A stretch of DNA of 64,000 nt from Alteromonas halophila (GCF_014651815.1 NZ_BMXP01000001.1:213934-277933); one strand, 5' to 3'. Shown: positions 9,135 through 17,151, numbered from the stretch's first letter. Notes: a model not told the origin generated them from the sequence alone. Translations and numbers: made by a program.

Positions 9135-10234
9135 CAGGCTTCCGCCGATTCCGCTGAAGAATCGAGCAAATTATACTTTTTAAGGTAACCCCGCAGCTGA
9201 TGGTAGGTAAGACTCAATTTTTCGGCCGTCTTTTTCTGATTAAACTGACTGTCTTCCAGCGCCTGCCGAATCATTTCAATTTCGTACTCCTGAGAGCGTT
9301 CTTTTAGATCGATAGGATAGGTCAGTGCCGCTGCTGTAGGGGCTGTCACCACGGCCGGCTCGGCAGCAACTTGCTCCTGAGACTCGACAGATATCGGCTC
9401 TGGTGTCGCAGCCACCGTGCGATCCTGCGTTTTAATACGCGTGCGGGGACGAAAGGCTGATTCAAAAGGATTTAATACAATATCGTGAACGGGCAAATGG
9501 GGGTTATTGGTCCGGTATACCGCGCGCTCAACCACGTTTTTCAGCTCCCGGATGTTGCCTGGCCAGTCGTAATCGAGCAGGATGCGCCTGGCTTTCTCAG
9601 TAAAGCCGCTGAACAGCTCCATTTCCAGCTCACGGGCCATATTGATAGCAAAATGCTCGGCCAGCATCATAATATCTTCCCGTCGTTCCCGTAATGGCGG
9701 GATCGTAATGACATCGAATGCCAGCCGATCCAACAGATCGGCGCGAAATTCCCCGGCATCGGCCAGCGTTGGAAGATCTTCATTGGTAGCAGCAATCAGG
9801 CGTACATCCACTTTAAGGGTTTTGTTACCGCCAACCCGCTCAAACTCACCATATTCAATCACGCGCAGCAGCTTCTCCTGAATAAGGCCTGATGTATTGG
9901 CCAGTTCATCCAGAAACAGGGTTCCGCTGTGCGCGACTTCGAAGCGTCCTTCCCTGCGTTTTGCTGCACCGGTAAATGCCCCTGATTCGTAGCCGAACAG
10001 TTCACTTTCCAGCAGGTTTTCATTGAGGGCGGCACAATTGAGTTTGACGTAGTTTTGATCCCAGCGTCTAGACAGGTAATGTAATCGCGCTGCGATTAAC
10101 TCTTTACCCGTCCCGCGTTCGCCAATCACCAGCACCGGTTTATCCAGCGGTGCAATCTGCGAAATCTGCTCAAGAACTTCCAGGAAACTGTTGGCCTGGC
10201 CCAGCAAATTATCCTGTTGGCGATATCTGCTCAT
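9134..10234 (-). CDS. pspF: Psp operon sigma-54 activator PspF
   Basis: PspF activates the phage-shock-protein promoter with sigma-54 RNA polymerase and is held inactive by PspA. The 366-residue product has a AAA+ domain with no N-terminal sensor domain, as in known PspF proteins. Walker A is GERGTGKE (38-45) and the sigma-54-contacting GAFTGA loop is at 85-90. A C-terminal Fis-type helix-turn-helix follows (NQKKTAEKLSLTYHQLRGYL). It is about 40 residues longer than E. coli PspF because of a Pro/Thr/Ala-rich linker before the helix-turn-helix. I place the start at the ATG at 10234 behind GAGG, not at the upstream TTG at 10246. It is divergent from pspA. Confidence 0.93.
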   Translation of the reverse strand: MSRYRQQDNLLGQANSFLEVLEQISQIAPLDKPVLVIGERGTGKELIAARLHYLSRRWDQNYVKLNCAALNENLLESELFGYESGAFTGAAKRREGRFEVAHSGTLFLDELANTSGLIQEKLLRVIEYGEFERVGGNKTLKVDVRLIAATNEDLPTLADAGEFRADLLDRLAFDVITIPPLRERREDIMMLAEHFAINMARELEMELFSGFTEKARRILLDYDWPGNIRELKNVVERAVYRTNNPHLPVHDIVLNPFESAFRPRTRIKTQDRTVAATPEPISVESQEQVAAEPAVVTAPTAAALTYPIDLKERSQEYEIEMIRQALEDSQFNQKKTAEKLSLTYHQLRGYLKKYNLLDSSAESAEA

Positions 10235-10250
10235 TAAATCCCTCAAATGT

Positions 10251-10301
10251 TAGTCATTTCGACCAATATGTAGTGTAGAGTAAAATGCAGTCATATTCGA
10301 C
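10251..10301. promoter_or_regulatory. Candidate PspF upstream activating sites
   Basis: Two related direct sequences, AGTCATTTCGAC (ending 10263) and AGTCATATTCGAC (ending 10301), are spaced by about 38 bp. They lie 60-110 bp upstream of the sigma-54 promoter of pspA and just upstream of pspF. PspF in E. coli binds tandem sites in this position, also repressing its own promoter. The assignment is by position and repetition, not by a known consensus. Confidence 0.4.
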
Positions 10302-10357
10302 TACTATTTATAATTCGCAAAAGTCTTTATAAACAGGGTTTTATAAATTCGTGTGAG

Positions 10358-10374
10358 TTGGCAAGTAATTTGAA
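10358..10374 (+). promoter_or_regulatory. Sigma-54 promoter of pspA
   Basis: TTGGCAAGTAATTTGAA matches the -24/-12 consensus TTGGCACG-N4-TTGCW at all fixed positions except the C after TTGGCA and the C of TTGC. The -24 GG and -12 elements are correctly spaced. It lies about 60 bp before pspA and next to pspF, the expected activator. Confidence 0.75.
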
Positions 10375-10433
10375 TGGTACTTCACCAGGAATGCCAGTTG
10401 GCATAATTTCAACACGAGTTAGAGGTAATGATT

Positions 10434-11126
10434 ATGGGTATCTTCTCGCGTTTCACTGATATTGTGAATTCAAATATAAATGCTTTACTGGATAAAGCTG
10501 AAGATCCGGAAAAAATGGTGCGCCTCATCATCCAGGAGATGGAAGATACGCTGGTAGAGGTACGCTCGGCATCGGCGAAAACGCTGGCCAACAAAAAAGA
10601 AATTGTGGCCCAGATTGCTAAATATGAAACAGATGCGCAGGACTGGGAAGCGAAAGCCGAACTGGCCTTAAGTAAAGAGCGCGAAGATCTTGCCCGCGCA
10701 GCCCTTCAGGAGCGCAAAAAATGCGCGGAAGCAGCTGAGGCATTAAATACTGAGCTTAGCGCAGTCGAAGAACAGATTTCGAAGTTGCAAGATGAGATTT
10801 CGCAGCTTCAGGAGAAACTGGCAGATGCGAAGAGTCGTCAGAAAGCGATTATCATGCGTCAGAAAACGGCCAGCTCGCGTCTCGAAGTCAAGCGTACGCT
10901 GGATAGCAGTAAAGTAGATGATGCGATGGGGCGCTTTGAGCAGTACGAGCGTAAAATTGATGACCTCGAGTCGCAGGTAGACGCCTACGACTTAGGTAAG
11001 AAAACGCTGAATGACGAGTTTGCTGAACTTGAGTCCGATGACAAAGTTGACGAAGAGTTAGCTGCGCTTAAAGCCAAAGTGAAAGGTGGGCAAAAAACCA
11101 CCGCAAAGTCTAAGAAAAAGTCATAA
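10434..11126 (+). CDS. pspA: Phage shock protein A
   Basis: PspA is a peripheral membrane coiled-coil protein (ESCRT-III superfamily, PspA/IM30) that protects damaged inner membrane and inhibits PspF. The 230-residue product has the amphipathic N-terminal helix (MGIFSRFTDIVNSN), the AEDPEKM-like loop and long coiled coils through most of its length, ending in a Lys-rich tail. The ATG at 10434 lies 8 nt after AGAGG; the ATG at 10428 is too close to that site. It is expressed from the sigma-54 promoter at 10358-10374 and is followed by a strong hairpin before pspB. Confidence 0.95.
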   Translation: MGIFSRFTDIVNSNINALLDKAEDPEKMVRLIIQEMEDTLVEVRSASAKTLANKKEIVAQIAKYETDAQDWEAKAELALSKEREDLARAALQERKKCAEAAEALNTELSAVEEQISKLQDEISQLQEKLADAKSRQKAIIMRQKTASSRLEVKRTLDSSKVDDAMGRFEQYERKIDDLESQVDAYDLGKKTLNDEFAELESDDKVDEELAALKAKVKGGQKTTAKSKKKS

Positions 11127-11151
11127 AACGGCTATAAGCACTGTATTGCGT

Positions 11152-11174
11152 CCCGCCCGTTGTTGCCGGGCGGG
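11152..11174 (+). terminator. GC-rich hairpin between pspA and pspB
   Basis: A perfect 8-bp stem CCCGCCCG/CGGGCGGG with a 7-nt loop lies in the 80-bp gap. It lacks a T-run, so it more likely stabilises the pspA mRNA end or partly attenuates transcription, giving more PspA than PspB and PspC, than ends the operon. Confidence 0.45.
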
Positions 11175-11205
11175 GATAGCAGCGAACTAACGTGGAGGTA
11201 TGGTT

Positions 11206-11445
11206 ATGGAAGAGGGAATTTTAGCACTACTCATAATGCCCTTTGTCATTTTCATGATATTTGTGGCGCCTATCTGGCTGATTCTGCACTACCGCAGTAA
11301 AAAGCAGGTCAGCCAGGGGTTAAGCCCGGAAGATTACCGCTCTTTGAAGGAGTTAGCAGCGAAAGCGGAGAAAATGTCTGATCGCATCGAAACCCTGGAA
11401 TCGATTCTCGACAGTGAAGCGCCAGAATGGAGGAATCGCGCATGA
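11206..11445 (+). CDS. pspB: Phage shock protein B
   Basis: PspB is a small inner-membrane protein that with PspC senses envelope stress and sequesters PspA. The 79-residue product has an N-terminal membrane helix (about residues 4-27) and a C-terminal coiled coil containing LSPEDYRSLKEL, the usual PspB plan. The ATG at 11206 is 7 nt from GGAGG, while the ATG at 11200 is only 1 nt from it, so the shorter start is chosen. Its stop overlaps the pspC start (ATGA). Confidence 0.92.
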   Translation: MEEGILALLIMPFVIFMIFVAPIWLILHYRSKKQVSQGLSPEDYRSLKELAAKAEKMSDRIETLESILDSEAPEWRNRA

Positions 11446-11897
11446 AGAAGCAGCGGTCTTTATATCGGGATAGCGAACACGCACGGATCGCCGGTGTATG
11501 TGCCGGTATCGCTAACTACTTCGGACTGGAAACCTGGTTAGTGAGGATCCTGGTGGTCACGGGCTTCTTTCTGTTGGCGGGGCCGTTCATGATTGTCGCT
11601 TATGTGGCGGCGTGGTTTATCCTGGACAAGCAGCCACCGGATTATGATACCAGTGTTGCCTCTGCGCCCATCGATTTATCAGGGAAAGGCTGGCGAAATG
11701 CACCAAGCGAGTCTGGTTCACGCAGCGCATCAAAGGTTGAGGTGAAAACCAAAGTTTGGCAGGCCGGCGAGCCGCCTAAACAGGCACTGCATGATATTTC
11801 CAGTCGTTTCGATGCCGCAGAGACACGGTTACGGAAGATGGAGACGTATGTCACCTCGAAAGAGTTTCAGCTCAATCGCGAAATCAGCCGTCTCTAA
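11442..11897 (+). CDS. pspC: Phage shock protein C
   Basis: PspC is the inner-membrane partner of PspB. The 151-residue product begins with the PspC domain (RIAGVCAGIANYFG, then a hydrophobic helix near residues 35-62). It continues into a cytoplasmic or periplasmic tail with a predicted coiled coil, and is about 30 residues longer than E. coli PspC. The start at 11442 overlaps pspB and has GGAGG 8 nt upstream. No pspD, pspE, ycjX or ycjF follows. The operon ends with a terminator at 11943-11976. Confidence 0.92.
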   Translation: MKKQRSLYRDSEHARIAGVCAGIANYFGLETWLVRILVVTGFFLLAGPFMIVAYVAAWFILDKQPPDYDTSVASAPIDLSGKGWRNAPSESGSRSASKVEVKTKVWQAGEPPKQALHDISSRFDAAETRLRKMETYVTSKEFQLNREISRL

Positions 11898-11931
11898 AAA
11901 AAGTAAAAAGTAAAAAGTAAAAAGTAAAAAG
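11898..11931 (+). repeat. Heptanucleotide tandem repeat (AAAAAGT)
   Basis: About 4.9 perfect copies of the 7-bp unit AAAAAGT begin right after the pspC stop codon. Such a tract can change copy number by slippage. It is outside coding sequence and upstream of the terminator, so any effect would be on the 3' UTR. Confidence 0.9.
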
Positions 11932-11942
11932 GTCCCAAATAT

Positions 11943-11976
11943 AAAGCAGGCTTTCCATTAGGAGCCTGCTTTTTTT
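11943..11976 (+). terminator. Rho-independent terminator of pspABC
   Basis: A perfect 10-bp stem AAAGCAGGCT/AGCCTGCTTT with a 10-nt loop leads into a run of seven T residues. Confidence 0.9.
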
Positions 11977-12006
11977 GTCTGTTGTGCAGGGTCAATTACG
12001 CCGCCT

Positions 12007-12024
12007 TGTAAATTTATTGTTACG
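12007..12024. promoter_or_regulatory. Weak TyrR box upstream of phhA
   Basis: TGTAAA-N6-GTTACG matches the TyrR box TGTAAA-N6-TTTACA at 10 of 12 positions. It lies about 95-110 bp before phhA, a gene activated by the TyrR homologue PhhR in pseudomonads. It is weaker than the box in front of tyrR. Confidence 0.4.
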
Positions 12025-12117
12025 TCAGTTTCAACGTCTCGTTATGGCCCATCTCTTTAGTCGAGGGTAAATATCATTAGACTGATAGCAAGGTTAACAA
12101 TAAACAGGTCAGACGTA

Positions 12118-12915
12118 ATGAAGTCTACGCAGTATAAGTCGAGAGAATCTGACGAAAATGGCATCATCCACTGGAGCGATGAGGAGAACCAGATATGGTC
12201 AGAGCTCTATGCCCGTCAAATTCCCCTGGTGAAATCCAGGGCGTGCCCGCAGTTCCTTGAAGGGCTGGACAGAGTAGGACTGAGCGAAGATCGGATCCCA
12301 CAGCTTCCGGACATCAATCGTGAGCTGAAAGCCGCGACTGGCTGGCAGACAGCCGAAGTGCCGGCGTTGATCCCGTTTTCAGAGTTTTTCCGGCTGCTGG
12401 CAAACAAGCAGTTTCCGGTTGCTACGTTTATCCGTACCCGTGAAGAATTTGATTATCTTGAAGAGCCCGACATCTTCCACGAGGTGTTCGGGCACTGTCC
12501 GCTGCTGTCTAACCCTGCGTTTGCGCACTTTACGCATACGTACGGCAAGCTGGGGCTGGAAGCGAGCAAAGAAGACCGTGTATACCTTGCACGTCTGTAC
12601 TGGTTTACGGTGGAGTTTGGTCTGGTCAAATGCAACGACGAGTTGAAAATTTACGGGGGAGGCATTCTGTCTTCACCCGGCGAGACGGTGTATTCACTGG
12701 ACAGCGATAAGCCTCAGCGCAAGCCGCTGGACCCTATGGCGGCGCTGCGCACACCGTACCGTATCGATATAATGCAGCCGCTTTACTACATTCTTGAACA
12801 GTTTGATGATCTGTTCTCGCTGGCAGAAATGGATATCATGGCGATGGTTCAGGAAGCCAAAAAACTGGGGCTGTTTGAGCCGCTGTTTCCGCCTAAAGAG
12901 AAAAAAGCCGGCTAA
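12118..12915 (+). CDS. phhA: Phenylalanine-4-hydroxylase
   Basis: This tetrahydropterin-dependent non-haem iron enzyme converts phenylalanine to tyrosine. The 265-residue product is the single-domain bacterial form without the animal regulatory domain. The iron ligands His121 and His126 (FHEVFGHCPLL) and Glu166 (YWFTVEFGL) are all visible. The usual neighbour phhB (pterin carbinolamine dehydratase) is not next to it. It lies upstream of tyrR and two genes of the lower tyrosine pathway. A TyrR-like box lies upstream. Confidence 0.95.
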   Translation: MKSTQYKSRESDENGIIHWSDEENQIWSELYARQIPLVKSRACPQFLEGLDRVGLSEDRIPQLPDINRELKAATGWQTAEVPALIPFSEFFRLLANKQFPVATFIRTREEFDYLEEPDIFHEVFGHCPLLSNPAFAHFTHTYGKLGLEASKEDRVYLARLYWFTVEFGLVKCNDELKIYGGGILSSPGETVYSLDSDKPQRKPLDPMAALRTPYRIDIMQPLYYILEQFDDLFSLAEMDIMAMVQEAKKLGLFEPLFPPKEKKAG

Positions 12916-13048
12916 GCATCTTGCCACCACCCGGCGCACTGTCGCCGGGAGCGCTTCCCTAATCTTCATCACTTGTTATTTGTCGTGACGGCGCACACGT
13001 TACGCAGTTGTCACATTTTTATTACACCCTGCATAAAGTGTGATATCC

Positions 13049-13066
13049 TGTAAATATTAGTTTACA
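13049..13066. promoter_or_regulatory. Perfect TyrR box before tyrR
   Basis: TGTAAATATTAGTTTACA is an exact match to TGTAAA-N6-TTTACA, 12 bp before the tyrR start codon. Its position points to autorepression by TyrR. Confidence 0.8.
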
Positions 13067-13078
13067 AGTGAAGTCGTT

Positions 13079-14635
13079 ATGCGTTTAGAAATCAGTTGTC
13101 AGGATCGTCTTGGGATCACTCAGGATGTATTGGATATCCTTGTTGCTCATGAGATTGACTTACGTGGAATTGAGATAGACCCAACGGGTAAAATTTTTCT
13201 TAATTTCCCCAATATTGAATTTGCCGACTTTCAGCACCTGATGCCAAAAATCCGTCGTATTCAGGGTATTGATGACGTTAAAACAACGCTGTTTATGCCC
13301 GGAGAGCGCGAGAAAAAACAGTTGCTTGCGATATTACGGACCCTGCCAGACCCGGTGTTTTCAATCGATACACGGGGACAGATACTGATGTGCAATGAAG
13401 CGGTCACCAGCGGCCTGGAAATGGCCTATGCCGAGATAGGCGGAAGTGATATCAGTGAACTGGTCAAAGGGTTTAATTTTCATCGGTGGATGGAAAATGA
13501 CGACGTGCAGCCACAGTCGTCAAAGGTTAAGTTTATCCAGCAGGATTATCTGGCGGATATGTTGCCTATTACCGTAGCTGACGAAGAAAATAATGTGATC
13601 ATGGCCGGCGCTGTGGTCATGCTAAAGTCTGAAATGCGCCTGGGGCAGCAATTCAGTGCTTTCCATCAGCCGCAAACGGACAGTTTCGATCATTTTGTTA
13701 CCGTGTCATCCGCCATGGCTAGAACGGTAAAAGAAGCCAAACAGGTTGCGGATCTGGATGCGCCAATTGTTATTTTTGGCGAAACCGGGACCGGCAAAGA
13801 GATGATTGCCCGGGCCTGTCACAATGCCAGCCGTCGCCAGTCGGCAGCTTTTCTTGCCCTTAACTGTGCCTCGTTGCCTGACAGTGTCGCTGAAACAGAG
13901 TTATTTGGTTACGGTCCGGATACCTACAATCAGCAGGAGGCACGTCCGGGACTGCTGGAGCAGGCAAAAGGCGGGACATTGCTGCTTGATGAGGTGGCAG
14001 ACATGTCGTCGCAGCTGCAGGCCAAACTGTTAAGGGTACTGGAAGACGGTGAGTTCCGACGGGTCGGTGAACGGGACCCTGTGCCTGTGGATGTACGTTT
14101 TATCTGTACGACCTGTCGCGACCTTGGTCAACTGGTAGAAGAAGGGCGGTTTCGCAAAGAATTGTATTACCGTCTGAATGTACTGAGTCTTATCATGCCG
14201 TCGCTGAAAGAGCGCCGTCAGGATATCGTGTCGCTGGCAGAAAGCTTTATTCAGCAGCATAGTGCCAAGCTTGGGCGGCGGCCTGCAAAACTGAGCAAGT
14301 CATGTGTCGACTTTCTGCTTCAGTACCCATGGCCGGGCAATGTACGGCAATTGCAGAATGCGCTGTACCGGGCTCTTTCATTGCTTGATGGCAACGAGCT
14401 GACCAAAGAGGATATTCAGTTGCCCAGTTGTGCGCCCAGCGTCACCTACATCGATGAAAACTTTGAAGGTACGCTGGATGAAGAGGTGAAAAAGTTCGAA
14501 AAAGATCTGCTTCGTCGCCTGTATCCGTCTTATCCCAGTACCCGCCAGCTTGCCAAAAAACTGGGACTAAGCCATACCGCCATTGCCAATAAGCTCAGAG
14601 AGTATGGGATTAACAAGGCCACGGTAAAACTATAA
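13079..14635 (+). CDS. tyrR: Aromatic amino-acid regulator TyrR/PhhR
   Basis: TyrR senses aromatic amino acids and controls their uptake, synthesis or catabolism. The 518-residue product has an ACT domain (1-70), a PAS domain (about 80-190), a AAA+ domain with Walker A GETGTGKE (234-241), and a C-terminal Fis-type helix-turn-helix (TRQLAKKLGLSHTAIANKL). The sigma-54-contacting GAFTGA loop is absent (GYGPDTYNQQEA instead), as in E. coli TyrR, so it should act at sigma-70 promoters. A perfect TyrR box just before the gene suggests autoregulation. It sits between phhA and the fumarylacetoacetase-maiA pair, its likely targets. Confidence 0.93.
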   Translation: MRLEISCQDRLGITQDVLDILVAHEIDLRGIEIDPTGKIFLNFPNIEFADFQHLMPKIRRIQGIDDVKTTLFMPGEREKKQLLAILRTLPDPVFSIDTRGQILMCNEAVTSGLEMAYAEIGGSDISELVKGFNFHRWMENDDVQPQSSKVKFIQQDYLADMLPITVADEENNVIMAGAVVMLKSEMRLGQQFSAFHQPQTDSFDHFVTVSSAMARTVKEAKQVADLDAPIVIFGETGTGKEMIARACHNASRRQSAAFLALNCASLPDSVAETELFGYGPDTYNQQEARPGLLEQAKGGTLLLDEVADMSSQLQAKLLRVLEDGEFRRVGERDPVPVDVRFICTTCRDLGQLVEEGRFRKELYYRLNVLSLIMPSLKERRQDIVSLAESFIQQHSAKLGRRPAKLSKSCVDFLLQYPWPGNVRQLQNALYRALSLLDGNELTKEDIQLPSCAPSVTYIDENFEGTLDEEVKKFEKDLLRRLYPSYPSTRQLAKKLGLSHTAIANKLREYGINKATVKL

Positions 14636-14675
14636 ACGAAGCATCAGACAGGGGCATAGCTCCTTTCCCGACAGA

Positions 14676-14693
14676 TGTGAATAATTCGTTACA
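14676..14693. promoter_or_regulatory. TyrR box upstream of the fumarylacetoacetase gene
   Basis: TGTGAATAATTCGTTACA matches the TyrR palindrome at 10 of 12 fixed positions. It lies about 165 bp before the gene at 14859 and just after tyrR. Confidence 0.5.
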
Positions 14694-14858
14694 GCGCTGC
14701 AGGGCTTATCCGCTGAGCCCTCCGCTGCTTTCCTTTCCGAATCGCTGTACAACTCGGCTTACATGCACAGTTTTGCCTGACACACGATGACTTTTCAGCG
14801 CTGCATTAATGGTGTCTAGTATGTACATCAGAATTGCAATGGTAAGGAATCGGGCTCA

Positions 14859-15869
14859 ATGAAATTTGCGACGTACAAAAATGACACACGCGACGGCCAG
14901 CTTATGCTGGTTTCCAGAGATTTAAGCCGCACCTGTGATGTGGGGGATATTGCGGCAACGCTGCAGCAACTGCTGGATAACTGGCAGACACTGGCGCCGC
15001 ACATGGAGCGACGCTACCAGGCATTAAATAATGATGATGTAAAAAGTGAAGCGTTTGATCAGTCACGTTGTGAGTCGCCACTTCCCCGCGCCTATCAGTG
15101 GGCAGACGGCAGTGCGTATGTCAACCATGTTGAACTGGTACGTAAAGCCCGTGGCGCTGAGATGCCGGAGAGCTTCTGGAACGATCCGCTGATGTATCAG
15201 GGCGGCTCTGATGATTTCATCGGGCCCTGGGATGACATTATTTTACCCAGTGATGACTGGGGAATTGACTTTGAGGGCGAAGTGGCTGTGGTCACGGACG
15301 ATGTGCCTATGGGGTGCACACCGGAGCAGGCTGGCGAGCGTATTCGCCTGTTGATGCTGGTAAATGATGTGTCATTGCGCGGGCTTATCCCCGGTGAACT
15401 CGCTAAAAGCTTCGGTTTCTTTCAGTCGAAACCCGCGTCAAGTTTCTCGCCTGTGGCCGTGACGCCGGATGAACTGGGCGATGCATGGCAGGACAACAAG
15501 GTCCACTTTCCGCTGCGCTCTACGTACAACGGGGCCCTGTTTGGTGAGCCGGAAGCAGGCGAGGATATGACCTTTAATTTTGGTCAGTTGGTGGCGCATG
15601 CTGCTAAGTCCCGGAATCTGGGGGCAGGCGCAGTCGTCGGCTCAGGTACAGTGTCGAATAAACAGGGGACAGAGCATGGCTCTGCAATCGAGGAAGGGGG
15701 GCGCGGATACTCCTGCATTGCGGAAGTGCGCATGATTGAAACTATTCGTGACGGCAAGCCGTCTACCCCCTTTATGCAATTTGGTGATCGCATCAAAATT
15801 GAAATGCTGGACCATGACGGCCACAGCATCTTTGGCACCATTGACCAGCAGGTAAAGCCACTGAACTAA
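14859..15869 (+). CDS. Fumarylacetoacetate hydrolase family protein
   Basis: This enzyme probably splits fumarylacetoacetate into fumarate and acetoacetate, the last step of tyrosine catabolism. The 336-residue protein has the FAH fold with the metal-site stretch DFEGEVAVV and the later EHGSAIEEGG segment. It is the shorter bacterial type, not the 420-residue eukaryotic type. The assignment to tyrosine catabolism rests on the next gene, maiA, and on phhA and tyrR upstream. Genes for 4-hydroxyphenylpyruvate dioxygenase and homogentisate dioxygenase are not in the window. A related acylpyruvase activity cannot be excluded from sequence alone. Confidence 0.85.
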   Translation: MKFATYKNDTRDGQLMLVSRDLSRTCDVGDIAATLQQLLDNWQTLAPHMERRYQALNNDDVKSEAFDQSRCESPLPRAYQWADGSAYVNHVELVRKARGAEMPESFWNDPLMYQGGSDDFIGPWDDIILPSDDWGIDFEGEVAVVTDDVPMGCTPEQAGERIRLLMLVNDVSLRGLIPGELAKSFGFFQSKPASSFSPVAVTPDELGDAWQDNKVHFPLRSTYNGALFGEPEAGEDMTFNFGQLVAHAAKSRNLGAGAVVGSGTVSNKQGTEHGSAIEEGGRGYSCIAEVRMIETIRDGKPSTPFMQFGDRIKIEMLDHDGHSIFGTIDQQVKPLN

Positions 15870-15896
15870 GTGGCTCACAACAGGTGAGTTTTGGCT

Positions 15897-16553
15897 ATGA
15901 GCATTAAACTGTATGGGTACTGGCGTTCTACTTCTACCTACCGGGTAAGAATTGCGCTGAACTTAAAGCAAATTGATTACGAGTATGTGCCTGTTCATCT
16001 GCTGGAAAATGGCGGTGCGCAGCACGCCAGTGCATACAAGCGGATAAACCCCTCAGAGCTGGTGCCGTGCCTGGTTGATGACGATGCAGACATTATTCTC
16101 AATCAGTCGCTGAGTATCATTGAGTATCTGGATGAGCGCTTTACTACTGGCAGCCCGCTACTGCCTGCGCATGCGCTGGAACGGGCCCGGGTGCGGGGAT
16201 TGTCGCAGGATATTGCGTGCGATATCCAGCCACTTGGAAACCTGCGTGTGCTGAACCAGTTGCGGGAAACGTTTAGTGCCGATCAGGACGCTATTAATCG
16301 CTGGACCGCGCACTGGATAGAGACGGGACTCGGTGGCATAGAAACACGGCTGCAGACGCAGGCCGGTAAATATTGTTTTGATTTTGATGTCACCATGGCA
16401 GATGTCTGTCTGGTGCCTCAGGTGTACAATGCAATTCGCTTCGGCGTCGATATCAGCAAGTACCCGCTGATTGCCAAAATCACTGAAAATTGTGAACAGC
16501 TTGAGGCGTTTCAGAAAGCGCACCCGCAAAACCAAATTGATGCTGTAAGTTAA
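15897..16553 (+). CDS. maiA: Maleylacetoacetate isomerase (zeta-class GST)
   Basis: It isomerises maleylacetoacetate to fumarylacetoacetate with glutathione, feeding the preceding gene's product. The 218-residue protein has a thioredoxin-like N-terminal domain with the zeta-class active-site region (YGYWRSTSTYRVRIAL) and the glutathione-binding NQSLSIIEYL stretch, then an all-helical C-terminal domain. The ATG at 15897 is preferred over the TTG at 15891 because AGGTGA lies 9 nt upstream. The TAA stop is the first three bases of a dispersed repeat (16551-16647). Confidence 0.92.
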   Translation: MSIKLYGYWRSTSTYRVRIALNLKQIDYEYVPVHLLENGGAQHASAYKRINPSELVPCLVDDDADIILNQSLSIIEYLDERFTTGSPLLPAHALERARVRGLSQDIACDIQPLGNLRVLNQLRETFSADQDAINRWTAHWIETGLGGIETRLQTQAGKYCFDFDVTMADVCLVPQVYNAIRFGVDISKYPLIAKITENCEQLEAFQKAHPQNQIDAVS

Positions 16554-16647
16554 GGAAGATGCGAATAAATCTATCATCACTCAGCGAGTCCTGAAGTGCG
16601 TAGTCGCAAGGCAGGTTTCGCAAGCAGTGGCTTATCCCTTGGTAAGA
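16551..16647 (+). repeat. Dispersed repeat, long copy 1
   Basis: About 97 bp, starting TAAGGAAGATGCGAAT and ending CCCTTGGTAAGAA. It is about 95 percent identical to the reverse complement of 49790-49881. Its first three bases are the stop codon of maiA. Short relatives of its first end occur at other gene ends in this window. Confidence 0.9.
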
Positions 16648-16657
16648 ACTTGCTTAA

Positions 16658-16678
16658 GGGGGAAGGCAGTCTTCCCCC
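16658..16678. terminator. Hairpin between convergent maiA and the Lrp-type gene
   Basis: A perfect 8-bp stem GGGGGAAG/CTTCCCCC with a 5-nt loop lies between two convergent genes. It could serve both strands, though T-runs are missing. Confidence 0.45.
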
Positions 16679-16683
16679 ATAGA

Positions 16684-17151
16684 TTACTGGCTCTTGATGG
16701 GCAGTGCGGTGGTGTTCTTCACTTGTTTGAGCGCAAAGGTCGAACTCAAATGATCGACTAACGGCAGATGGGTGAGTCGATGCTTAAGCAGGTATTCGTA
16801 TTCTTCAATACTTTCCACAATTACTTTCAGCAGGTAATCTTTTTCACCACTGGTCGTGTGGCACTCAACAATCTCATCTATCGACTGCACGGCATTCTCA
16901 AAATCAGTCAGCGAGTCGCCGTCGTGATTTTTCAGTGTTACATAAATAAATACAGACACGCCCAGGTTGAGTTTTTTACTGTTTAGCAGGGTGACTTTTT
17001 TTAGTATTATGCCGTCGGCTTCCATGCGCTTTACCCGACGCCAGCAAGGCGTATGGGAAAGGCCAACCTGCTGACTGAGATCTGCCATGGAAACGGTCGC
17101 GTCCTGCTGTAAGACGCGCAAAATTTCACGGTCAAATTTGTCCAGCTTCAT
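16684..17151 (-). CDS. Lrp/AsnC-family transcriptional regulator
   Basis: A 155-residue feast/famine regulator. It has an N-terminal winged helix-turn-helix (KFDREILRVLQQDATVSMAD, then LSHTPCWRRVKRME) and a C-terminal RAM ligand-binding domain (VECHTTSGEKDYLLKV). I chose the ATG at 17151 because the longer reading adds 21 residues not found in the family. It is divergent from the leucine dehydrogenase gene, with a 187-bp shared promoter region, so it probably controls that gene in response to a branched-chain or aromatic amino acid. The effector is unknown. Confidence 0.88.
   Translation of the reverse strand: MKLDKFDREILRVLQQDATVSMADLSQQVGLSHTPCWRRVKRMEADGIILKKVTLLNSKKLNLGVSVFIYVTLKNHDGDSLTDFENAVQSIDEIVECHTTSGEKDYLLKVIVESIEEYEYLLKHRLTHLPLVDHLSSTFALKQVKNTTALPIKSQ

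Noticed and set aside
10396-10412. Second sigma-54-like sequence TTGGCATAATTT before pspA
   Set aside because: It has a -24-like half but no TTGC -12 element at the right spacing, and would leave almost no 5' UTR.
11898-11931. Possible CRISPR-like repeats
   Set aside because: The unit is 7 bp and contiguous without spacers; no cas genes or CRISPR arrays are seen anywhere in the window.
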